64,000 nucleotides of DNA from Brachyspira innocens ATCC 29796. GTDB lineage: Bacteria > Spirochaetota > Brachyspiria > Brachyspirales > Brachyspiraceae. The stretch covers positions 17,470 to 81,469 of the forward strand of contig NZ_ARQI01000121.1 in the NCBI RefSeq assembly GCF_000384655.1. The letters run 5' to 3'. Below are positions 45,611 to 54,456 of the stretch, piece by piece. Positions within the stretch are counted from its first letter, which is position 1. Each line of letters opens with the position of its first letter. The notes under the pieces are model-generated. The model had not been told where the DNA came from, made no database searches, and worked only from the letters and a program-made list of their open reading frames with translations. The translations under genes and the position numbers were made by a program.

Positions 45611-47839
45611 ATGGAATTTAATTTAATACTTCCTTATGAAAATGAAATAGAGGCCTCAGATAAAACAGAGATAGACAGATATATTGAAAGCACTATAGAA
45701 CTTCATAAAAATAATGCAAATAAATTAACAGAGCTTACATTAGAGGCGGCATCTTGTTTGGCAGCTGGAGAGGCAAGAGCAAAGCAGTTGTCAAGTCAGG
45801 GATTTTTTAAAAATTTATGGGGTGCTATAACAGGAAAAAACAGAAAAATAAGAGGCGAAATAGATTATAATTTTGCTGTAGCTCAAAAGGCTTCTCAAAG
45901 AATGATACAGGTACTTGCAGAACAAAATAAACTTACTTTTGAGGCTGTTGTTGCTGTTAATAATAAATTAAATACAATGTCTGTAGATATTAATAATCAA
46001 ATCAATGAAATTTATTCAGTGATGAAGCAGATGTTTCAGGGACTTTTGGGGCAGATTGTACAGAATTCTTTGAAGATAGAAAAACTTGAGCAGAATGTAA
46101 AACTATTAAATTGGAATGCCACTATAGAATATTTAACCTATGATAACAGAACATATTCAAGCCTTGACACATTTGAAAAAATAATATGCTTGTCTAATGA
46201 CTTTTATCGTATGGCAGGAGAAAACCGCACTACACAGGATATGCTTTTATTAAAAACTACTATGGCAAACTGCGGTATTGATATAAACTCAAAAATCAAA
46301 GCTGTGGACTTTTACCGTTTATTAAGCAGCAGAGAAGATTTGATTAAAAGACTTTTTGAAGACACAAAAATTGAAAATCTTGAAAAAGCATTATCATACA
46401 CTATACCTATATCGTCTGGATTTAGAAAATTGAATCTGCTTGCAGGAGAGGAAAATTATATAGTAAAATCAATAACAAGTTTAAGCGAGACTTCTGAGGA
46501 GGATATAAAAGTAACACTCACTAAAGAGTATGTAAAGCAGCATTCCGATTTTGATATAGAAAAAGAGATAAATATATATGAATTTGCTGTTATGCTTGTG
46601 GACGATTTGGGAGTTATTGATTCATTTGCAGATGAAAGCGAAATTATTGAGGTAGAAGAAACAGTACCTCTTTTAGCAGAATCAAATACAATAGAAACTT
46701 TATTTGAAGAGGGCAAATATTATAAAGTTATAGAAGAATGCAATAAAATAATAGAGTTTAATGAAAATAATGAAGAAGCAAATAAAGAAGATTTGATTAA
46801 AGCCTATAAATACAGAGCTAAATGCTATACCCGTTTGGATAATTTTTATATATTAGATGATATTGAAAAAATACAGAGCATAAATAAAAATTATATTGAA
46901 AGCTATTTGATAGAAAGCGATATTTTAATAAAAGATAATGAGCTTGATAAGGCATTGGAAGCTATTGAAAACGGTTTAGAAGAAAATAATAATAATTTTG
47001 AACTTCATAAAAAGAAATGGGAAATTTTATTTAAAGCTTATAAAGTAGAGGAAGTTTTAGAAAGTATTGATAATTATATAAAAGCTAATGGAGAAAGTTT
47101 TGAAGTTTTAAGAACAAAAATTTTAATGACTGACAAATTTATATCTAATATTTATACCATACTTAATAAAGCTCAAAGAGAATATAACAGAATATACACT
47201 CAATATACTCATGAGCGTCCTAATAATTCTATTGAAAAATTCATAAATACTCACTATTTAGTATTGCAAGAATTCTTAGAATATTATAACGGTCATTTAA
47301 TTATTGACAGTGAGCAACTTAAATATTTTGGAATCAAAGAAGCTTTATCTATAGCATTTTTCATATGCTGTTATATTTATCCTAATAAACCACATATTGA
47401 AAAAGAAAATGGTGTATATTCTTATGCTAAAAGGTTTATTTTTAAATATTTAGATGATATAAACAGAGCTATACTAATGAATAATAATGATTATGAATTA
47501 TATTATTTATTAGCCAAATATAAATATGATTTATTAACTATAGTTGTAGATTCACTATCAGCTGTTACAAATTTTTTAAATATTGTTTATATTGATGATA
47601 TATCTAGCGAAGATATTAAATCGTATTTAAAAATTAATAGAGAAGAAGTTCTTCCTACTTTGATTAATGATGTAGATAAATCATTGGCACTCAAGCCTGA
47701 TTATGAGGAGGCTTTGCTTTTGAAAGGGCTTATTTACAGGATTCAGAAAGATAATCAAGCTCTACTTACTTTAAGAGATGAGTATATTAAACAGGGGTTC
47801 GATCCTGATAAGATATTTAACAAGCTATTTAATGATTAG
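45611..47839 (+). CDS. Coiled-coil and TPR protein, partner of the patatin
   Basis: The 742-residue soluble protein has three parts: an N-terminal helical region with FFKNLWGAITGKNRKIRGEI (residues 65-84) followed by a long heptad-like coiled coil to about 165; a middle domain with NWNATIEYLTYDNRTYSSLD; and a C-terminal set of TPR-like units (from about 365). No signal peptide or TM segment is seen. An AGGCGG SD precedes the start, 12 nt after the patatin stop. Its own stop, TAG, is the first triplet of a family 1 repeat, so the repeat may have replaced the original 3-prime end. I do not recognise a named family with certainty. Confidence 0.65.
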   Translation: MEFNLILPYENEIEASDKTEIDRYIESTIELHKNNANKLTELTLEAASCLAAGEARAKQLSSQGFFKNLWGAITGKNRKIRGEIDYNFAVAQKASQRMIQVLAEQNKLTFEAVVAVNNKLNTMSVDINNQINEIYSVMKQMFQGLLGQIVQNSLKIEKLEQNVKLLNWNATIEYLTYDNRTYSSLDTFEKIICLSNDFYRMAGENRTTQDMLLLKTTMANCGIDINSKIKAVDFYRLLSSREDLIKRLFEDTKIENLEKALSYTIPISSGFRKLNLLAGEENYIVKSITSLSETSEEDIKVTLTKEYVKQHSDFDIEKEINIYEFAVMLVDDLGVIDSFADESEIIEVEETVPLLAESNTIETLFEEGKYYKVIEECNKIIEFNENNEEANKEDLIKAYKYRAKCYTRLDNFYILDDIEKIQSINKNYIESYLIESDILIKDNELDKALEAIENGLEENNNNFELHKKKWEILFKAYKVEEVLESIDNYIKANGESFEVLRTKILMTDKFISNIYTILNKAQREYNRIYTQYTHERPNNSIEKFINTHYLVLQEFLEYYNGHLIIDSEQLKYFGIKEALSIAFFICCYIYPNKPHIEKENGVYSYAKRFIFKYLDDINRAILMNNNDYELYYLLAKYKYDLLTIVVDSLSAVTNFLNIVYIDDISSEDIKSYLKINREEVLPTLINDVDKSLALKPDYEEALLLKGLIYRIQKDNQALLTLRDEYIKQGFDPDKIFNKLFND

Positions 47840-48049
47840 ACTTATTTCAAAGCTACTTGACAAAATTATATATCAAAATTTAGCAATTTATCAATCATAA
47901 AAATAATGTTTTATAATCTATCATTTCGGTATATAAATATGAAGGCTTTTTGCTTCTTTGTGCCAACAAAAGAAGTGGGGTTTGGGGCAAAGCCCCAACT
48001 ATAATCAAAAAAATACTAAATTAAAAAATTGATTTTTGAAACAAGTCTA
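47837..48049. repeat. Family 1 MITE-like element supplying a stop codon
   Basis: The ends are TAGACTTATTTCAAAG (47837) and TTTTTGAAACAAGTCTA (ending 48049), with core CTTCTTT...AAAGAAG and GGGGCAAAGCCCC near 47984. The first three bases are the stop codon of the upstream gene. The gap 47840-48616 (777 bases) consists of this element, a family 2 element, and A+T-rich DNA with no gene. Confidence 0.75.
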
Positions 48050-48158
48050 TTAAGTAAATTATCTTTTTTAATATAAGGGCGAAACATTTTTTTGTCCTTA
48101 TATTTTTTATTGTGGTTGTTTTCAATACTAATCCATAATTAATTGAAATTAGTTTATT

Positions 48159-48381
48159 TATACCTAAACAACTATATTTTGTCATTATAATTATTCTATA
48201 TTAATAAAATATGTTTCAAACATATTATAAAACCAAATTTGAGTCAAAAATGCAGTTCTTTTGGTTCTTTTATACCAATAAAAGAACTGGGGTTGCCGAA
48301 GGCACGCAGAGCGGGGGCAAAGCCCCAAATATAAAAACAAAACATAAATTTATTTTGACAAAATACAGTTGTTTAGGTATA
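48159..48381. repeat. Family 2 element with long near-perfect TIRs
   Basis: TATACCTAAACAACTATATT (48159-48178), continuing TTGTCA, is matched at the other end by TGACAAAATACAGTTGTTTA, continuing GGTATA to 48381: 26-bp terminal inverted repeats with one mismatch. The inside has TTCTTTTGG...AAAGAAC and GCGGGGGCAAAGCCCC. This is the cleanest family 2 copy in the window. Confidence 0.8.
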
Positions 48382-48616
48382 TACTCCATTCAGTTATATG
48401 TAATACATTGATAAGATGTGAGAGGGTTTGGCTCGTACAAAAAATTCAATATTTAAAAAATTTTTTTAATTCGTTGGCTTATTTTGTTAAAAATGTTTGT
48501 TTAACTTTAAAGGGTGGATTTGGGTGGGATATAATGTAAATTTTTAAAAATAAAGAGTTTAATAAACTTAAAATATTTAGTATAAGTACCAAGAAATTAT
48601 ATTTTTGTCATTATAT

Positions 48617-49249
48617 TTATTTTGATTTTCTCTTTTCAATTCTTTTAATTACATAAATAATTACAATTGTAAATAAAATAAAAATTAATGATATAATTAT
48701 ATAATCTTTTAATGTAATATCACCTAATAAAACAGAAGCAAAAATATTGTTATATCCTAATAATAAGTTAGCAATACCTTTTTGAGTTGATAATGTAGAT
48801 TTCAAATCATTAGTATAATTATTTGTAATGTTTTGATTATTTATAGCTGTATCATTTATAGTTGAAGGGGCATTAAAAAAAGCAGCATATAAAAGAATAA
48901 AGAAAAATATCAAAGCAACAATTAATGTCTTTTTTATATTATATTCATTTATATTAAATAATGCCGTTATAACACCTATTGCTATAAATATATATTCATA
49001 AATATTTTCAATGTATTTTATTATAAAAAATTCTGATACTCCAAAAAATGCTATTATTAATATTATAACTATACCAGAACCTAAACCATAACTATCACCT
49101 AAAAAATCATCAAGACTCAAATCTCCTTTAATCAATACTAATATTAAAAACACTATTATAAAAGAGCATAAAAATAATGCCGACATTCTAAATAAATCAT
49201 TTTCTGGTATATTGATTTTGTATATTAAATTAAAAATTATATCTTTCAT
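48617..49249 (-). CDS. Multi-TM hypothetical protein
   Basis: The 210-residue protein has about five or six TM helices (for example ALFLCSFIIVFLILVLI and LIVALIFFFILLYAAFF), one Asn/Thr-rich loop (about 135-160, with INNQNITNNYTND), and a basic C-terminus KRIEKRKSK. It lies 21 nt after the gene at 49271 on the minus strand, with GAGGAG in between, so the two are probably co-transcribed. No family is recognised. Confidence 0.6.
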   Translation of the reverse strand: MKDIIFNLIYKINIPENDLFRMSALFLCSFIIVFLILVLIKGDLSLDDFLGDSYGLGSGIVIILIIAFFGVSEFFIIKYIENIYEYIFIAIGVITALFNINEYNIKKTLIVALIFFFILLYAAFFNAPSTINDTAINNQNITNNYTNDLKSTLSTQKGIANLLLGYNNIFASVLLGDITLKDYIIISLIFILFTIVIIYVIKRIEKRKSK

Positions 49250-49270
49250 AAATATTTTTTATTCTCCTCA

Positions 49271-49813
49271 TTAATGCTTGGATTTATAATTTGCAAGTAG
49301 TAAACCTAATATAATACCAGCTGCTATACTGAAATATTCTTTGGTATTTATAATATTATCTTTTAGCATAAGAAAAGCAAATATAGTAATTGCAATCCAT
49401 AGTAACGGAAGAAAATTAATTATTAACTCCTTCTTATTTTTTAATCCTTCTTTTTTTATTTTATGAACTGATAAAATACCAAACAGTGCTGATGAAAAGC
49501 TAAGAATAAACATGATTGTAACTCTAAAAAATAAACTCTCTGGTATCCATTCAAATCTACCGTAATGAATACGTCTAGGATATAGAGAATGTATAAATAA
49601 ATTAAGTAAATCATGTTTTTCATTAGTCAAATTATAGTTTTTAGAATATTTAGCAATAGTTTCTGATTTATTATTTATTACATCATACTTATTTAATATT
49701 TCAGGGGCATTAATTATAAAAAGTATCAGCAATATCATTATTGCCATAGTAGGTACAATAACAAGAATAGTTCTTATATAAATATTTTCTTCTCTATTTT
49801 TTCTTTTTATCAT
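49271..49813 (-). CDS. Small multi-TM hypothetical protein
   Basis: The 180-residue protein has an N-terminal TM helix (about 15-35), a 60-residue outside loop with a basic/aromatic patch (YPRRIHYGRFEWIPESLFFR), and three more TM helices. The plan, including the RRIH patch, parallels the 40355 and 43851 products, so I regard it as a distant member of the same group. It is the first gene of a pair with 48617. No function can be assigned. Confidence 0.6.
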   Translation of the reverse strand: MIKRKNREENIYIRTILVIVPTMAIMILLILFIINAPEILNKYDVINNKSETIAKYSKNYNLTNEKHDLLNLFIHSLYPRRIHYGRFEWIPESLFFRVTIMFILSFSSALFGILSVHKIKKEGLKNKKELIINFLPLLWIAITIFAFLMLKDNIINTKEYFSIAAGIILGLLLANYKSKH

Positions 49814-50036
49814 AACTAACTCATATTTTTTTAATTTATATATTTTTGAAGATTTTTTTAGTAAAATATAATGATTAAGAAAAACAATACTTTTTTATTT
49901 ATGATGATATAGACTTTTATAATAGAAAATAAAACTGTATTGTGTAAATTAATAAATGCCTAATTAAATAGCATTTTACTTTTTTCATAATCCTGAACTA
50001 TATTTTATTATATATGCTTTTTTTGTCAATACAGCA

Positions 50037-50390
50037 TACTTGTTTCAAAACTAAATTGACAAACTTAAAAATTTTCAATATATACCTAAACAATTACGTT
50101 TTGCCATTTCTGTATATTATGTATATGTTATCAACTTTTTTGCCGCACACGCTCTGCTGGCTTCGCCAAAGTTGCTGCCAACACCACAGGGGACTTTGTC
50201 GGCACGCAGAGCGAAAAACGCATATACTACAGCTTAATATTTTTAAGAATATATATCAAATGCGGTATAATATACTAATTTTAGGTCAAAAATATAGTCT
50301 TTCGCTGGGGAAGACTTTCGTATGTTAGCGATGCAAAAGAACTGTGGATGTCTAAGATAATAAAATTAAAAAACTAAAATTTGTAAAAGT
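50037..50390. repeat. Composite of family 1 and family 2 ends with two cores
   Basis: ACTTGTTTCAAAAC (50037-50050, family 1 end), TTGACAAACTTAAAAATTTT (50057-50076, family 2 left end reversed) and TATACCTAAACAATTACG (about 50081, family 2 right end) follow one another. Two partial cores come next (CGCTCTGCTGGCTTCGCC near 50148, GTCTTTCGCTGGGG near 50297). It looks like repeats inserted into repeats. The 622-base gap has no credible gene. Confidence 0.5.
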
Positions 50391-50435
50391 TACAAATTTA
50401 TTAGTATATATTTTTTATAATACTAATAAATTTAA

Positions 50436-50996
50436 TTAAGAAGTTATTTTTCTAATTATAATATATGCTATAGAACCAAAAATCACTCCGCTGAAAGCTA
50501 AATATTCTCTATTACTTTCCATTTTTATTACTATTACTATTAAAATAAATAGAATTCCAGCCAAAGTAGCTAACCCTATTAATGTTGATACTATAGTCTC
50601 TCTAATATCTTCTTTTATTTTTATCTCTTCATTATAATATTTTTGGGCTATAAGTGAGGTAATTATAAGCGATAATATATAAGTCATTGCATATAGAAGC
50701 AATACTCTCACACCAACAATATTCAAATCCGCTTTTGATCCGCTATATTTAGATGATGAAGTTCCTTTTAATAATAATAATGTTATTATTTTTTGAAGTG
50801 TTTCTTCTTTATCAAAATTGTCAAAATTTGATGCATTAGTTTGTTTATTATTATCTATTATTTCTTTTTTTTCTTGTATATTTTTATCAGCATTAGAAAA
50901 AATTGTTATTGCAGTAGAAGGTATAATCAAAGACAAGAATAGATATAGTATAAAAAATATTACATTATCTTTGCTGTCATTTTTTTTAATTTTCAT
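50436..50996 (-). CDS. Small multi-TM hypothetical protein
   Basis: The 186-residue protein has an N-terminal TM helix (about 12-32), a polar loop of about 60 residues, and three TM helices at the C-terminus (LLLYAMTYILSLIITSLIAQ and two more). It is the same overall topology as the 49271, 43851 and 40355 products, without clear sequence motifs in common. It lacks a strong SD. The function is unknown. Confidence 0.55.
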   Translation of the reverse strand: MKIKKNDSKDNVIFFILYLFLSLIIPSTAITIFSNADKNIQEKKEIIDNNKQTNASNFDNFDKEETLQKIITLLLLKGTSSSKYSGSKADLNIVGVRVLLLYAMTYILSLIITSLIAQKYYNEEIKIKEDIRETIVSTLIGLATLAGILFILIVIVIKMESNREYLAFSGVIFGSIAYIIIRKITS

Positions 50997-51194
50997 TTTT
51001 ATTTAAATGCTCTTCAATTAAAATTATTTTATCATATATAGTTTTTCAATTTTAATACATGTAGTTTTTTATCAATACGCTATAGATGTTTGTTTAATTA
51101 CGTACAGTGAATATATAATTATATTGAAAAAAATTATGAGTAGTAATACAAAAATTATAATAACTTTATGTGCGTTAATTTAATATAAAGAAAA

Positions 51195-51240
51195 TGCAGC
51201 CGTATAAATCAATATAAGACTGCAGTTTTTTTACTTTTTT
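51195..51240 (-). terminator. Weak terminator downstream of the DUF4234 gene
   Basis: On the minus strand CTGCAG...CTGCAT followed by TTTCTTT forms a modest hairpin about 100 nt beyond the stop at 51338. The 341-base gap is otherwise A+T-rich and empty. Confidence 0.3.
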
Positions 51241-51337
51241 TCATATCCTCTCTTATACAGTATTATTCTATTATATAAAAATATTTTTGTCAATACCCTA
51301 TAGACCTTTATTTTATTAATATATAAATGTATTATAA

Positions 51338-51718
51338 TTATTCTTCATTACTATTATTTACATTATCATAAATAATATTTAGTTTTGACTGTAAGGCTAC
51401 AATAGAATAAATATAACCGAAAGGTACAAAAAGAAGTATCGCTAAAACAGCGGCACTCTCTCCATAGCTGTCTAAATTAGCTTTTTTGCTCATATCATTA
51501 AAAACAATAGTACCGTATTTATAAAACCAATATACAGTAAATAATCCGCAGGTTACTAACGATAAAATTAGAGCTAATGAAGGATTGAAATATTCTTCTT
51601 CCATATAGCTATTAACATCTTTGGAAGTAGTATAAATCCAATATAGCATATATATGCCGCATGTTACTAATGATAATAAACTTATGGTTAATAATGATTT
51701 TTTTTGAAATTTTTGCAT
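51338..51718 (-). CDS. DUF4234 membrane protein
   Basis: The 126-residue protein begins at ATG 51718 (MQKFQKKSLL), chosen because AAGG lies 8 nt upstream; earlier in-frame ATGs lack an SD. Two copies of a helix with SLVTCGIYMLYWIY / SLVTCGLFTVYWFY are the hallmark of DUF4234, and a third TM helix (AVLAILLFVPFGYIYSIVAL) follows. It is a small inner-membrane protein of unknown function. It is divergent from the PBP gene, with 146 nt between the starts. Confidence 0.8.
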   Translation of the reverse strand: MQKFQKKSLLTISLLSLVTCGIYMLYWIYTTSKDVNSYMEEEYFNPSLALILSLVTCGLFTVYWFYKYGTIVFNDMSKKANLDSYGESAAVLAILLFVPFGYIYSIVALQSKLNIIYDNVNNSNEE

Positions 51719-51864
51719 AAACATAGCCTTAATTAATATAAAGTCATATTTTGCTAGTTTAATATATAAAACATCATAAGTCAATTATAAATTCTGCTTG
51801 CAAAGATATATATATTATAGTATGATATAGTAAAATATTATGTCAATATGGTGATTATTAATAA

Positions 51865-54246
51865 ATGTTTAAGAAAAAAAATCAAGAGAATAATAACGGT
51901 GTTAAAAAGAAAAAATCTAAATTAAAAAAATTTATACTAACTATTTTTATTATATGTCTATTTATATTTATTGCAGTTGGTATAGTGGGTATGTACTTTG
52001 TCGGAGGAGTATATAAAGACTGGGTATCAAGAAGAGATCAAAGTATGGCCATGCTTGCCGAATATTATGATATAATAGTTATAAGAGGAAATGAAAAGAG
52101 AATAAGATATTTTAATCCGTTAAATCCGTTTGGGGATTCTCCGCCTACAAAAATATACGACAGAAATAATATACTTATAGGTGAATATATGCCTCCTGCT
52201 TATGAGGTTGTTAATGTAGATGATATTAACCCTCTTTTAGAGCAGACCCTTCTTTTAATGGAAGACCAAAAATTCTATTCTCATAAAGGTATAAATTATT
52301 TCAGAACAGCATATTTAGGTATTCAAACTATTTTAACAAGAAGAATAGTAGGGGGAGGCTCTACACTTACTCAGCAGCTAGCCAAACTTTTATTTACAAA
52401 AAGCGAAAGAACTATAGAACGTAAATTATTTGAAATGTTTGCAGCAAGAGAGATAGAACAGAAATACACAAAAAAAGAAATTTTAGCAATGTATTTTAAT
52501 ACTGTTTATTTAGGAGACGGAAACTACGGATTTGAAGCTGCTGCCAATCATTATTTTAATAAACCTTTAAGGCAATGCAGATTATTAGAATATGCTATAT
52601 TAGTGGGCATGCTTCCTAACCCTACATACTATTCTATAGTTAATAATCCCGACAACAGCAGAAAAAAAGTTGAGCAGATATTATCAAGGCTTGTAAAAAA
52701 CAATATTATAGATAAGCAGACAATGCAGGAAGAGCTTGATTTATTTGATAAAGAGTATACCAATATCAATAAACAGGTAAAAGGTGCTCAATGGAAAATG
52801 ACAGTAAACAGAACTCCATATGTTAATGAATATGTAAGACAGGAATTGTTAAACTATTTTAATAAAGATGAGCTTGCATTATCAGGTTTAAAAATATACA
52901 CAACAGTAAATGAAAGATACTACAGAGCAGCCGATTCTGTAATGAAAGAAAAAATTAGAGACTTGCAGTCAAGTACTTCCAACAGAAGCTATCAGGGAGC
53001 TATGGTATCAATAGACCCTAAAACAGGCGGCATACTTGTTATGATAGGCGGAGACGGATATACTCTTCAAAATCAGTTTAACAGAGCAGTACAGGCTAAA
53101 AGACAGATAGGAAGCGTAATAAAGCCTTTTATATATTTGTATGCATTTGAGGGCGGAGCACAGCCTTTTTCTACTATGCTTGATACCAATTATACTTATC
53201 CTCAAGGTGCGGGTAAGCCTGCATACTCTCCTAGAAACTTCGACAGAAGATACAGAGGAGAGATGACTTTAGAAACGGCTTTATCAAAATCAATTAATAC
53301 AATAGCAGTTAAATTATTAAATGATATAGGGCTTTCCTATTTTATAGAACATTCAAGAGAGTTTTTTGGGGAAAATGCCTATATACCAAATGCTTTATCT
53401 ATAGGTTTGGGTACTATGGAGATGAGTCCTCTTGATTTGGCATCAGCGTATAGTGCTTTGGCAAACGGAGGTATAAAATATAAGCCTTATATAGTAGATA
53501 AAGTTATTGACATTGACGGAAATGAGCTTAGCGTTACAGCTTTGGTAGACAGAACTCCTCATAAAATAAGTGCTACTTCTCCTTCATCATATTATTTTTT
53601 GAATACCACTTTGCAGAAAGTTATAGCACCGGGAGGCACTGCATACAGAAGTGCTAATACTTACGGCTTTACATATCCTTCATATTCTGCTAAAACAGGT
53701 ACAACAAGCGAACACAGAGATAACTGGTTTGCAGCGTATAATGATGAAATAGTTACAGTTACTTGGATAGGAAGCGACAGAAATGATCTTCTTCCAAACA
53801 GAGTTACAGGAGGAGCTACTACTGCTTTAGCAACTTTTCAATATCTTAATGCTATAACGCCTTCATCTAAAAGAGAATTTCATTGGCCTATACCTGATGA
53901 TGTATTAGTTGTGGAAATTTGTCAGGATTCAGGTCTCCCTAGAAATCATACCTGCGTAAATGTTGCACCTCTTACAGTAGGAGGAAATGTTGATTTATCT
54001 ACTCAATGCCCTATAGACCATATAAGAAGCGGTACTAGAAAAAATGATACTGCTACTAATGAAATGGCAGAGGAAGATGATGATTTTTACTATACTCCTT
54101 TAGAAGAAGGTACTAATACTTATCAGCAGGAAGAAAATAATAATAATATTCAAGACAATCAAAATAATAATAACCAAAATAATAATATATACCTACTTCC
54201 AAATGATAATATAGAAGACCCAAGCATGGGCAATATAAGAAGCTGA
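51865..54246 (+). CDS. Class A penicillin-binding protein (PBP1a-like)
   Basis: This is a bifunctional peptidoglycan synthase anchored by one N-terminal TM helix (about 23-50). The glycosyltransferase (GT51) domain has catalytic E133 in EDQKFYSHKG and RRIVGGGSTLTQQLAKLLF. The transpeptidase domain has SVIK (S417, K420), SIN (476-478) and KTG (610-612), so it is intact. The last 60 or so residues are an Asn/Gln-rich low-complexity tail. At 793 residues it is normal for PBP1a. The next gene is 210 nt downstream. Confidence 0.92.
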   Translation: MFKKKNQENNNGVKKKKSKLKKFILTIFIICLFIFIAVGIVGMYFVGGVYKDWVSRRDQSMAMLAEYYDIIVIRGNEKRIRYFNPLNPFGDSPPTKIYDRNNILIGEYMPPAYEVVNVDDINPLLEQTLLLMEDQKFYSHKGINYFRTAYLGIQTILTRRIVGGGSTLTQQLAKLLFTKSERTIERKLFEMFAAREIEQKYTKKEILAMYFNTVYLGDGNYGFEAAANHYFNKPLRQCRLLEYAILVGMLPNPTYYSIVNNPDNSRKKVEQILSRLVKNNIIDKQTMQEELDLFDKEYTNINKQVKGAQWKMTVNRTPYVNEYVRQELLNYFNKDELALSGLKIYTTVNERYYRAADSVMKEKIRDLQSSTSNRSYQGAMVSIDPKTGGILVMIGGDGYTLQNQFNRAVQAKRQIGSVIKPFIYLYAFEGGAQPFSTMLDTNYTYPQGAGKPAYSPRNFDRRYRGEMTLETALSKSINTIAVKLLNDIGLSYFIEHSREFFGENAYIPNALSIGLGTMEMSPLDLASAYSALANGGIKYKPYIVDKVIDIDGNELSVTALVDRTPHKISATSPSSYYFLNTTLQKVIAPGGTAYRSANTYGFTYPSYSAKTGTTSEHRDNWFAAYNDEIVTVTWIGSDRNDLLPNRVTGGATTALATFQYLNAITPSSKREFHWPIPDDVLVVEICQDSGLPRNHTCVNVAPLTVGGNVDLSTQCPIDHIRSGTRKNDTATNEMAEEDDDFYYTPLEEGTNTYQQEENNNNIQDNQNNNNQNNNIYLLPNDNIEDPSMGNIRS

Positions 54247-54456
54247 ATGTATATTTAGTATTTTATATTAAATTATGATAATTTTTTAAATATTATTAAA
54301 ATAATCTTTAAAAGTTTTATTATTATTGTTATAATATAGTCTTTATATGCGGGTAAAATCATTATATAAATTTTTTTTATTAATATAATTTTTTGTATTA
54401 CAGTATTTATTGTTTTAATATTATGATGTTTTTTTATAAGTAAAAGGAAATTATGT

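Noticed and set aside
47795..47812. tRNA T-arm-like GGTTCGATCC
   Set aside because: It lies inside the coding frame of the coiled-coil/TPR gene and lacks the remaining tRNA arms.
44570..47839. CBASS or CapV defence operon
   Set aside because: Patatin effectors of that kind need a CD-NTase cyclase gene nearby. None is present, and the partner shows no cyclase motif.
48211..48411. 66-codon open frame
   Set aside because: It is translation of the family 2 element core; codon use does not look like that of the flanking genes.
50014..50328. 104-codon open frame
   Set aside because: It spans the composite repeat, without an SD or recognisable protein features.
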